Of a stretch of DNA of 64,000 nt, positions 56,960-64,000 are shown one piece after another. Source of the DNA: CAZIPN01 sp964541225 (lineage in GTDB: Bacteria; Actinomycetota; Coriobacteriia; Anaerosomatales; JAAXUF01); NCBI GenBank assembly GCA_964541225.1, contig CAZIPN010000009.1:1-64000 (forward strand), read 5' to 3'. Position 1 is the stretch's first letter; every line of letters starts with the position of its first letter. Made by a program: the position numbers and the translations under genes. The notes under the pieces were generated by a model that did not search any database, was not told where the DNA came from, and saw only the letters and a list, made by a program, of their open reading frames with translations.

Positions 56960-58816
56960 ATGAGTGATGCTCATTGCCACTCGGCAGCGGGCACCGAAGC
57001 ACGTCCTGAGTGCGAGACCATCGTTCTCGCAGGCAATCCCAATGTCGGCAAGTCCGTGGTGTTCAACGCCATGACCGGGACCTACGTCGATGTCAGCAAC
57101 TTCCCTGGGACCACCGTTGAGCTCACGCGCGGACGTTTTGGCGAGCACGACCTGATCGACACACCGGGCGTATACGGCGTCAGCTCCTTCAACGATGAAG
57201 AGACTGTCGCGCGTGATGTCATTCTCGACGGCGACATCGTTGTCAACATCGTTGATGCCGTTCATCTGGAGCGAGATCTCTTCCTCACGCTGCAACTTGT
57301 GGACATGGGCAAGCGAATGATCGTCGCGCTGAATATGGCCGACGAAGCCCGAAAACAGGGCGTAGGCGTCGACCGGGACCTGCTCGAGGACCTGCTCGGC
57401 GTGCCGGTGATCGAGACCGTAGCGACCGAGGGCAAGGGACTTGAGGAGCTGCAGGCCTCACTGTTGCGAGCGCGGCACGGCCACGCGGATGTTGAACTCG
57501 AGAATGACCTGGTTGAAATGGCGTCGCGCGTAGGGTCGCGAGCCGACGCGCTCATGGTGCTTGAGGGCGATGAGGCGGTCAGCAAGCGACACGGAATCGA
57601 GCCAGGCACGATGCGCGATGAGATCTACGTGCGCCGACGTCATCGGGTCAACGACATCTGCGGGCACGTCGTTTCCGAGACGATCACCGGCGCGCGGTTC
57701 TCGGCGAAGCTGTCACACGCGATGATGCATCCCGCGACGGGCATTCCGATGTTGCTCGTGCTGTTGGCGGCGATCTACGTTGTCTTTGGGCAGTGGGTGG
57801 CCGGTGGCTTTGTCGGCTTCTTGCAGGGTGACGTCATGGAGCGCTACTTCACTCCGTGGGTCCAAGGTCTGGTTGCGCATGTGTTCGCGCCGGGCTCGGC
57901 GATCTATGACCTTCTTGCGGGGCAATTCGGTGTGTTGACCATGACGCCGTCGACGCTGATCGGCGTGATGCTGCCGCTGGTTACGGGTTTCTACCTGTTG
58001 CTCGCGTTTCTCGAAGACACGGGCTACCTGCCGAGAATCGCCGCCCTCACAGATCGTTCGCTCACCTCGCTCGGGCTAAACGGTCGCGCCGTCATCCCGC
58101 TGATTCTCGGACTGGGGTGCGTCACGATGGCGACGCTGAGCACGCGGATTCTGGGCAGCAGGCGAGAGCGCTTCATCGCCACCGCGCTGATGGCGGTGGC
58201 AGTTCCCTGTTCTGCACAGCTCGGGATCGTGGCCGCGCTGATGGCGACAGCGTCGCCGATCTACACGGCTGCGTACTTTGCGGCGCTGCTTGCGGTGTTT
58301 GTGACGCTGGGCACGCTACTCAACCGGCTGGTTCCAGGGCAATCGACTGACTTGCTCATCGACCTTCCGCCCTTGCGGTTTCCGCGCGTAAGCAACGTGG
58401 CGCGCAAGACAGGCACCAAGGTGTGGGCTTTCATGACCGAGGTGACCATCTTCTTCGTGGGAGGCACGCTCTTTCTCGGCGTGCTGCAAGTGAGCGGTGG
58501 GCTTGACTGGATCATCCAGGTTGCGCGACCGCTCGTGCATGGCTGGCTGGGTCTGCCTCCGCAGGCCGCAACGGCCTTCGTGATGGGCATCATTCGCCGA
58601 GATTTCGGTGCGGCCGGATTCTTCACGATGAAGCTCAGTGATCCGCAGCTCCTGGTTTCGATGGTCACGATCACGCTGTTCGTGCCATGCATCGCCTCGA
58701 CGATGGTCGTGCTCAAGGAGCGCGGTTGGGCATACATGTTGGGGCTGTTCGCGGGATCCATGACACTCGCGTTTGTGCTCGGCGGGATCATCGCGCACAT
58801 CCTGCGGATCGCGTAG
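56960..58816 (+). CDS. feoB: Ferrous iron transporter FeoB
   Basis: A 618-residue Fe2+ uptake protein. The N-terminal G domain has G1 GNPNVGKS (25-32), the effector loop FPGTT, G3 DTPG and G4 NMAD, followed by the guanine-dissociation-inhibitor-like helices. Two Gate repeats with about eight to ten membrane segments follow (LGLGCVTMAT and IRRDFGAAG are the core motifs, the latter usually REDxG). The ATG at 56960 has GGGAGG 9 bases upstream. The N-terminus has HCHS, possibly metal-binding. Confidence 0.95.
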   Translation: MSDAHCHSAAGTEARPECETIVLAGNPNVGKSVVFNAMTGTYVDVSNFPGTTVELTRGRFGEHDLIDTPGVYGVSSFNDEETVARDVILDGDIVVNIVDAVHLERDLFLTLQLVDMGKRMIVALNMADEARKQGVGVDRDLLEDLLGVPVIETVATEGKGLEELQASLLRARHGHADVELENDLVEMASRVGSRADALMVLEGDEAVSKRHGIEPGTMRDEIYVRRRHRVNDICGHVVSETITGARFSAKLSHAMMHPATGIPMLLVLLAAIYVVFGQWVAGGFVGFLQGDVMERYFTPWVQGLVAHVFAPGSAIYDLLAGQFGVLTMTPSTLIGVMLPLVTGFYLLLAFLEDTGYLPRIAALTDRSLTSLGLNGRAVIPLILGLGCVTMATLSTRILGSRRERFIATALMAVAVPCSAQLGIVAALMATASPIYTAAYFAALLAVFVTLGTLLNRLVPGQSTDLLIDLPPLRFPRVSNVARKTGTKVWAFMTEVTIFFVGGTLFLGVLQVSGGLDWIIQVARPLVHGWLGLPPQAATAFVMGIIRRDFGAAGFFTMKLSDPQLLVSMVTITLFVPCIASTMVVLKERGWAYMLGLFAGSMTLAFVLGGIIAHILRIA

Positions 58817-58828
58817 GGGGTGTCGGCT

Positions 58829-59038
58829 GTGGAGGTACTCTCGAAATGCCCCGCGTGCGGCCTCGAATCTGCGGAGATCCGCTGTCCGCGTTGCAACACG
58901 CTCAAAGTCATCGGTTGTGATGGGGTCTGCTCGGCGTGTGCGAGTTCGTGTGCGAGTCGAGCGACTCCAGGACCGAGCAACGAGCAGCCAGCCGACGAAG
59001 CCGAGGAGAACTCTGAGTCCAGCGAGCGTTCTCGGTAG
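58829..59038 (+). CDS. Small eight-cysteine protein after feoB
   Basis: A 69-residue protein with KCPACG, RCPRCN and then CDGVCSACASSC, eight cysteines in the first 45 residues, and an acidic 25-residue tail. The first two pairs look like a zinc ribbon. I do not recognise the family. The GTG at 58829 has AGGGGG 8 bases upstream and lies 12 bases after feoB, so it is the operon's third gene, the place of FeoC in enterobacteria. A metal- or redox-sensing role is inference. Confidence 0.7.
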   Translation: MEVLSKCPACGLESAEIRCPRCNTLKVIGCDGVCSACASSCASRATPGPSNEQPADEAEENSESSERSR

Positions 59039-59177
59039 CGTTGAGCGAGCGTGCCACCGGTGCGCCGCCCCATCGTGTGCTGGTGACGGGTTCCGATGGG
59101 CAGGGGTGGCAGGAAGCGCGGTAGGGGTACTGTGCAAGAGTACGATCCATCTCAGTTGATGTGGGGGGAGCACCACG

Positions 59178-59717
59178 ATGCAGAGCCATTCCGATGTCAG
59201 CGTGCGCGAAGCGCGACTTGACGATGTGCCGCTGCTCTTCAAGGCGCGCCGCAACATGTTCTCCGAGCTGGGCACTTCAGTTCGTCCAGAGGATATGGCG
59301 GTGGTCGACTCGGCGCTCGAGGAATTCGTGCAGAAGCAGGCCGAGATTGGCCCCATCGGCTTCGTGGCCGAGGACGAGACAGGCGAGATGGTGGGTGCGG
59401 TGTCGATTTCGCACGAGATTGTGCAGCCGAGCCTGCACAATCCGACGGGGAAGCAGACGACGCTCTACGGCATGTGGGTGCGGCCCGCGTCGCGGAGGCG
59501 GGGGGTCGCTCGTGCGTTGGTGGCGACGGCCGTTGAAGCGTCGCGAGCTGCTGGAGCTGGGGCTGTCTCGCTGATGGCGAGCGACACGGGTCGTGATCTG
59601 TATAGGAGCCTGGGATTCGTTGCGGTTCCTGCGATGAGGCTCTCATTCCAGCCACTGGTCGAAATCCACGCCCACGACGAGGATCCGCGGGCGGAGGTTG
59701 CTGGAAGCACGGCATAG
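59178..59717 (+). CDS. GNAT-family N-acetyltransferase
   Basis: A 179-residue acetyltransferase fold. The acetyl-CoA-binding loop is WVRPASRRRGVARALV (about 93-108), preceded by the beta strand TTLYGM and followed by DLYRSLGFVAV. The ATG has a G-rich ribosome-binding site (GGGGGGAG) 7 bases upstream. The substrate cannot be named. It stands apart from its neighbours with more than 100 bases on either side. Confidence 0.9.
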   Translation: MQSHSDVSVREARLDDVPLLFKARRNMFSELGTSVRPEDMAVVDSALEEFVQKQAEIGPIGFVAEDETGEMVGAVSISHEIVQPSLHNPTGKQTTLYGMWVRPASRRRGVARALVATAVEASRAAGAGAVSLMASDTGRDLYRSLGFVAVPAMRLSFQPLVEIHAHDEDPRAEVAGSTA

Positions 59718-59908
59718 GCGATCCCGCTCAGCGCCTGCTCGGTTTCCAGACCCCTTCCCCTCACTCCAAGACGTGCCTTCTGGCCCGTCATTCGCTCCGG
59801 TGCGCATGGATGCCCGCTGCTGCTGTACGGTGGGGGTGTCCCGAGAGTATAGTAGTCAGATACGTTTAGCGTCGTTCAGGCAAGCGAGCAACAGGAAAGG
59901 GAATGCCG

Positions 59909-60463
59909 ATGTCCGACCAGGCACAATCAAACAATCAGCAGGTCATCGTATATGCGTTGATCGCAATTGCGGTGCTACTTGCCGTGATCGTCGGTTTCAT
60001 GGTCTACAACAATTCGCACGGCGTTCCGGCGCCGAGCGTCAGCAGTACCGTGGCGCCGTCCGACACCGCTGCTGCGAACATTGCTGCGGAGATGCCGGAT
60101 CAGCCGACACCTGTCGCGTTCGACCCGAAGACCGCCACCAAGCTTCCTGCGGGCATGACGCCCGAGCAGGCGCTCAAGGCCTATAACGACGACATCATGT
60201 CCAAGAAGTTCCCGCAAGCCTACGATCTCCTTCCTCTGGCGCAGAAGAAGTCGTACGGCGATGCCGACTCGTACGGCTCGACGGTATCCCAGTACGGCAT
60301 CACGGGCTACAAGCTAGGTGCGCCGCAGACGGCTGGCAACGACGTGTCAATCGTGTCGGAGCAGGATACGGCTCAGATGAACATTACGTACACATGGACC
60401 TACACCAAGGTCGGCAAGGACTGGTACGTGAAGTCGCGCGACATGGGCGGCGCCGTCCAGTAG
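59909..60463 (+). CDS. Hypothetical membrane-anchored extracytoplasmic protein
   Basis: A 184-residue protein with one N-terminal membrane helix (about 11-33), a Ser/Thr/Pro linker, and a C-terminal domain (about 75-184) that has the shape of NTF2-like/DUF4878 domains (AYNDDIMSKKFPQAYDLL and ending YTKVGKDWYVKSRDM). Such domains often bind ligands or cell-wall parts, but no function can be given. The second ATG (59909) is preferred as GGG lies 7 bases upstream. A TATAGT about 60 bases upstream may be its -10. Confidence 0.75.
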   Translation: MSDQAQSNNQQVIVYALIAIAVLLAVIVGFMVYNNSHGVPAPSVSSTVAPSDTAAANIAAEMPDQPTPVAFDPKTATKLPAGMTPEQALKAYNDDIMSKKFPQAYDLLPLAQKKSYGDADSYGSTVSQYGITGYKLGAPQTAGNDVSIVSEQDTAQMNITYTWTYTKVGKDWYVKSRDMGGAVQ

Positions 60464-60488
60464 CAGCGCGACCGCAGATTGTGACTTG

Positions 60489-60514
60489 CAGGGCGTCTCG
60501 AAGGGGACGCCCTG
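60489..60514 (+). terminator. Hairpin terminator after the hypothetical protein gene
   Basis: CAGGGCGTC and GACGCCCTG form a perfect 9-bp stem around an 8-base loop, followed by TTTG, 25 bases after the stop codon. Confidence 0.75.
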
Positions 60515-60655
60515 TTTGCGTGCGGAGACGGAATCTTGGGAGGGGTGCTCCAGCTGCCGAGGAACCGGACACCCAGGGCGCAGTGCGTCTTGAATCCTGG
60601 TGCCTGATCGTGGTATGAACGAATGGTATGAACACCGCTCGTGCAGGAGTGTGGC

Positions 60656-60955
60656 ATGCCCAAGAAGAAGGTCGCCGTCGCCCTATCCGACTGGCTGCTC
60701 GAGGAGCTTGACTCGGCGGCCGAGGTCGCACACACCAGCCGCAGCGCGCTGGTCGAAGAGGCCGTGGCGGACTACGTCGTTCGTCGGCGGGCGCGAATGA
60801 ACGACGAGGAGCGCCGACAGCGCATCGACCTTGCGATGAAGAACATGAAGGCATTTGCCGACGAGGTGGCGGCGGACCCGAAGGCGCAGAATGAGCCCTC
60901 AACGCTTGAGAAGCTTCGTGCGATCCGGAGGGGCGAGCGATGGCCGGGCGAGTAA
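60656..60955 (+). CDS. Ribbon-helix-helix antitoxin (VapB-like)
   Basis: A 99-residue protein with an N-terminal ribbon-helix-helix (KKKVAVALSDWLLEELD...SRSALVEEAVADYV), the DNA-binding part of many antitoxins, and a charged C-terminus that would wrap the toxin. The ATG at 60656 has AGGAG 6 bases upstream. It overlaps the toxin gene by 16 bases. Confidence 0.88.
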   Translation: MPKKKVAVALSDWLLEELDSAAEVAHTSRSALVEEAVADYVVRRRARMNDEERRQRIDLAMKNMKAFADEVAADPKAQNEPSTLEKLRAIRRGERWPGE

Positions 60956-61356
60956 GCGGGGAGATCTGTGCTCTTGATGCGTCGGTCGGCGTCAAGTGGT
61001 TTCGACACGAGGCTGGCTCCGAAGAGGCTATTGACCTGCTGCGACGCTATCAAGACGGCTCGCTTCTGATCGCGGTGGACACGCTGTTCTTCTACGAAGT
61101 GATGCGTGCCGCCGCTCGCGGAGGCGGTCCTCGCGACGCGGACGGGGTCTGGCAGGAGCTGCAGCGCCTCGATCTCGTGACCGTCCCCCTCGGCGACGAG
61201 CTGGTTGGGGCCGCTGTCGCGTCGGCGGCGATGCTCGGCTGCACGCTCTACGACGCGTTCGCCTCCGGGCTTGCCGACCTGCTCGATGCGCCGTTCTACT
61301 CGGCCGACGCGCGAGCGCACGGGCGACATCCGCGAGTGCGGCTGGTGGGGGAGTGA
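60940..61356 (+). CDS. PIN-domain ribonuclease toxin (VapC-like)
   Basis: A 138-residue PIN domain. The acidic metal ligands are Asp13 (ALDASVGVKWF), Glu53 (FFYEVM), Asp105 (TLYDAFASGLA) and Asp123 (YSADAR). VapC toxins cut specific RNAs, often initiator tRNA or 23S rRNA, when freed from the antitoxin. All four catalytic positions are present, so it should be active. Confidence 0.9.
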   Translation: MAGRVSGEICALDASVGVKWFRHEAGSEEAIDLLRRYQDGSLLIAVDTLFFYEVMRAAARGGGPRDADGVWQELQRLDLVTVPLGDELVGAAVASAAMLGCTLYDAFASGLADLLDAPFYSADARAHGRHPRVRLVGE

Positions 61357-61407
61357 GTAGGACGCGCGCGGCCTGTCCCTGTCAGCCTCGCATGCTACTC
61401 TCGCCGA

Positions 61408-64000
61408 GTGACTGAAGCCGCCCTGCATCGCTTCCTCGTTCCGGGTACCGACCCTGACGTGATCGCGTCCTACGAGACGCTTGCCGAGCGCGCCCGGGAG
61501 GTGCGGTTCGGCTTCGAGGACGAGATCGTGGTGCTCGATATCGAGACCACCGGCTACGACCGCGACCGCGATCGGATCATCGAAGTTGCGGCAGCCGTGA
61601 TGAGCGGACCCGAGATCGTCGCGACGTTTGACGCGCTCATCGACCCGCTCGTGCCGCTGCCGCTGGAGATCACGAAGCTCACCGGCATCACCGACGACAT
61701 GCTCGCAGGCGAGCCGAGCGCCGAAGGCGTGGTCGCGCGGCTCATTGAGTTTGTCGGCGGGCGAGACATCGTGGCGCACAACGCGACGTTTGATCGATCG
61801 TTTCTCGAGCGGGTCGCGGGAACGCATGCATTTCGCGGTCAGTGGATCGACTCGCTGCAGGTCACGCGTATCGGGCTGCCTCGGCTGCGCACACATCGGC
61901 TGGCCGATCTCGCCGAGGCGTTCGAGGTGGTCCCGGAGGGCGCCCCGCACCGCGCGCTGCATGACGTGCTCGCGCTTGCGGCCGTGTGGCGCATAGCGCT
62001 TGTGGGCGCAAGCGATCTGCCGGCGGGGCTGTTGCACCGCATCACGGACCTCGCGCCCGAGGTCGACTGGGCCGCGCGCGGGATCCTCGCGCAGATTGCC
62101 GCTGCCGAGCCGGGGCGTTCCTTCGACCTGAAGGAGGCGCGCCGAAAGCGCGTAGCCGCCGACAAGGCCGAGGCGCTTCATGATGCCGACGAGATCGCGA
62201 CTACGTGTCCGACGCCGGAAGCGGTGCTCGGCGAGTTCTCGGCAGAGGGCATTGCGGGGCGCATGTACGAGGGGTACGAGTCGCGTGCCGAGCAGCTTGA
62301 GATGGCGGGCGCGGTGCTCGAGGCGTTCGACACACGAACGAACGTCGCGATTGAGGCGGGGACCGGCGTTGGCAAGTCGATCGCCTACCTGGTGCCGGCC
62401 GCACTGTACTCGCTAGAGAACGGCGTGGGCGTGGGCGTTGCGACCAAGACAAACGCGCTCATGGACCAGCTCGTCTACCACGAGCTGCCGCGACTGAATG
62501 CTGCGCTCGGCGGGCATCTGCGCTACGTCGCGCTCAAGGGCTACGACCACTACCCCTGCCTGCGCAAACTGGAGCGCTACGCAGGCGAGTTAGGCGAGCT
62601 GCTCGGCGGTTCGGGCGGCGGCGGCGCGAGCCCGGCGGACGCCGACCGCATCTCGACGGTGGCGGCACTGCTCGCGTGGGTCGCGCAGTCCAGCTGGGGC
62701 GATCTGGACGCCATCAACCTGCATTGGGGCCGCCGAGATACGCGCGCAGCGGTGCAAGCGTCGCAGGCGGACTGCACGCGCAAGCGCTGCCGCTTCTTCC
62801 CGCAGCTGTGCTACCTGCATGGCGTGCGCAGGCGTGCTGCCAGCGCAAATGTTGTCGTCACCAACCACGCGCTGCTCTTCCGCGACGTGGTCGCGCAAGG
62901 CGGCATTCTTCCGCCGATCCGCCACTGGGTGATCGACGAGGCCCACTCGGCAGAAAGTGAGGCGCGCAAACAGCTCACGATGGGCGCGAGCCACGTGGAG
63001 CTGTCGGCGGTGCTCGGCACGCTCGGGGCCAAGGGACGCGGCACGCTGCTTGAGACGGTGCGTCGATCGCTGCGCGGCGAAGAAGGTGCGACTGGGATTC
63101 TCGGCGTGATCGCGAGGATGGAGGACGAGACGCAGCGNNNNNNNNNNNNNNNNNNNNNNNNNNNNNNNNNNNNNNNNNNNNNNNNNNNNNNNNNNNNNNN
63201 NNNNNNNNNNNNNNNNNNNNNNNNNNNNNNNNNNNNNGGCCGAGCAGATCTCGCGGGCCTGCTGACGCGCCTCGCTGATCAGGAAGCCGGGCTTGTGGCG
63301 GTGCTCAACGGCGAGGACGAGGCGCTCGTCTACAGCGTGGAGCTCGATCGTCGCCGCGAGCGCGACGTCGAGAAGCTGCTTGCCGAGCGGCTCGACGTCG
63401 GCGAGGTGCTTGCCGACGACCTGTACCCGCGAGCGCACAGCGTCGTGTTCTGCTCGGCGACCATCGCCACCGGCGAGAGCTTCGAGCACTTCGCGCACAG
63501 CGTCGGGTTCGATCTGCTCGGCGAGGACGCCTGGCGAGCGCTGCGCCTGGCGAGCAGCTACGACTTCGAGCGGCAGATGGCGGTCTTCGTGCCGACGGAC
63601 CTGCCGGAGCCCAACACGCGCGGCTACCTCGCGGCGCTAGAAGCGCTGCTCGAACGCGTGCACGTCGCGATGGGCGGCAGCGTGCTCACGCTCTTCACCA
63701 ACCGCCGCGATATGGAGCACCTGCACGCGATCCTCGAACCGCGCCTACAGCGCGAGGGCATCGCGCTGCTGTGCCAGAAGCGCGGCACAAGCGCCAAGCG
63801 CCTGCGCGACGAGTTCCTCGCCGACGAGCGCCTCTCGCTCTTCGCGCTCAAGAGCTTCTGGGAGGGCTTCGACGCCAAAGGCGACACGCTGCGCTGCGTG
63901 GTCGTCCCCAAGCTGCCTTTCGGCCGGCCGAGCGACCCGCTCGCTCAGGAGCGCGAGCGCCGAGAAGGCCGCACGGCGTGGCGCCGATACACCCTGCCGG
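61408..64000 (+). CDS. DnaQ-DinG exonuclease-helicase, partial at window end
   Basis: The open frame (864 codons in the window, no stop) starts with GTG at 61408. The N-terminal DEDDh exonuclease has LDIETTG (Asp44, Glu46), AHNATFDRSFL and HRALHDVLA. The XPD/DinG-like helicase follows with Walker A EAGTGVGKS, DEAH in VIDEAHSAE, and four cysteines (YPC, then CTRKRC and QLC) for the 4Fe-4S cluster. FCSATIATG and SFWEGFDAKGD come later. It probably acts on R-loops or damaged DNA. A 100-N gap (63138-63237) interrupts it; the frame is kept only if the gap is a multiple as drawn. Confidence 0.88.
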   Translation, partial: MTEAALHRFLVPGTDPDVIASYETLAERAREVRFGFEDEIVVLDIETTGYDRDRDRIIEVAAAVMSGPEIVATFDALIDPLVPLPLEITKLTGITDDMLAGEPSAEGVVARLIEFVGGRDIVAHNATFDRSFLERVAGTHAFRGQWIDSLQVTRIGLPRLRTHRLADLAEAFEVVPEGAPHRALHDVLALAAVWRIALVGASDLPAGLLHRITDLAPEVDWAARGILAQIAAAEPGRSFDLKEARRKRVAADKAEALHDADEIATTCPTPEAVLGEFSAEGIAGRMYEGYESRAEQLEMAGAVLEAFDTRTNVAIEAGTGVGKSIAYLVPAALYSLENGVGVGVATKTNALMDQLVYHELPRLNAALGGHLRYVALKGYDHYPCLRKLERYAGELGELLGGSGGGGASPADADRISTVAALLAWVAQSSWGDLDAINLHWGRRDTRAAVQASQADCTRKRCRFFPQLCYLHGVRRRAASANVVVTNHALLFRDVVAQGGILPPIRHWVIDEAHSAESEARKQLTMGASHVELSAVLGTLGAKGRGTLLETVRRSLRGEEGATGILGVIARMEDETQXXXXXXXXXXXXXXXXXXXXXXXXXXXXXXXXXXGRADLAGLLTRLADQEAGLVAVLNGEDEALVYSVELDRRRERDVEKLLAERLDVGEVLADDLYPRAHSVVFCSATIATGESFEHFAHSVGFDLLGEDAWRALRLASSYDFERQMAVFVPTDLPEPNTRGYLAALEALLERVHVAMGGSVLTLFTNRRDMEHLHAILEPRLQREGIALLCQKRGTSAKRLRDEFLADERLSLFALKSFWEGFDAKGDTLRCVVVPKLPFGRPSDPLAQERERREGRTAWRRYTLP
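63138..63237. other. Assembly gap (100 N)
   Basis: Exactly 100 undetermined bases inside the DinG-like gene, between the DEAH-box region and the second helicase domain. The round number suggests a placeholder of unknown true length. Confidence 0.99.

Noticed and set aside
62590..63498. Minus-strand ORF running across the N gap
   Set aside because: It is opposite the DinG-like gene, is interrupted by unknown bases and has no recognisable content.

Overview
The window is a high-GC chromosomal segment spanning a replication origin. Its gene order and protein types point to an anaerobic, actinobacterium-like host, most plausibly a Coriobacteriia/OPB41-type lineage. That placement is an inference from layout and anaerobe-type genes (rubrerythrin, Feo iron uptake, a probable selenoprotein); no rRNA is present to confirm it. 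GTG and TTG starts are common, and many short overlaps (ATGA, GTGA) mark translationally coupled operons.

Layout. Positions 1-6.7 kb hold a partial tRNA-Ala, a DUF255 thioredoxin-fold protein, a CPA2-type antiporter, an amt-glnB ammonium pair, and a rhodanese-thioredoxin gene whose thioredoxin CxxC motif reads UGA-Pro-Thr-Cys, a probable selenocysteine. From 6.9 to 15.7 kb lies one giant cyclic beta-glucan synthase-like gene. Positions 15.9-23 kb hold a DEAD-box helicase, tRNA-Ile, YjbQ and DUF151 proteins, a MacA/MacB-like export operon with a palindromic operator in its promoter, and a HAD phosphatase.

The core runs from 23 to 45.7 kb. On the minus strand an HATPase-HTH regulator, dnaA, dnaN, recF, dciA, gyrB, a small membrane protein, gyrA and the HAD gene form one long co-directional run. 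On the plus strand rpmH, rnpA, yidD, yidC, jag, rsmG, parA, parB, a YtxH-like gene, addB and addA run the other way. Between the two arms (33.5-34.1 kb) is a dense cluster of DnaA boxes, the likely oriC. A second, smaller cluster with an AT-rich stretch lies between dnaA and dnaN. A near-perfect parS overlaps the rsmG start codon. This couples initiation (DnaA, DciA), DNA supercoiling (gyrase), segregation (ParAB-parS) and break repair (AddAB) in one neighbourhood.

Positions 45.8-61.4 kb carry rlmN, rubrerythrin, an HtrA protease, an MFS exporter, an acidic membrane protein, ddl, an orphan histidine kinase, a Ca2+/Mn2+-type P-type ATPase preceded by a yybP-ykoY-like (Mn2+) riboswitch, a feoA-feoB-Cys-rich operon with its own promoter and operator-like palindromes, a GNAT protein, a lipoprotein-sized hypothetical, and a VapBC pair. 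The window ends inside a DnaQ-DinG exonuclease-helicase gene interrupted by a 100-N assembly gap.
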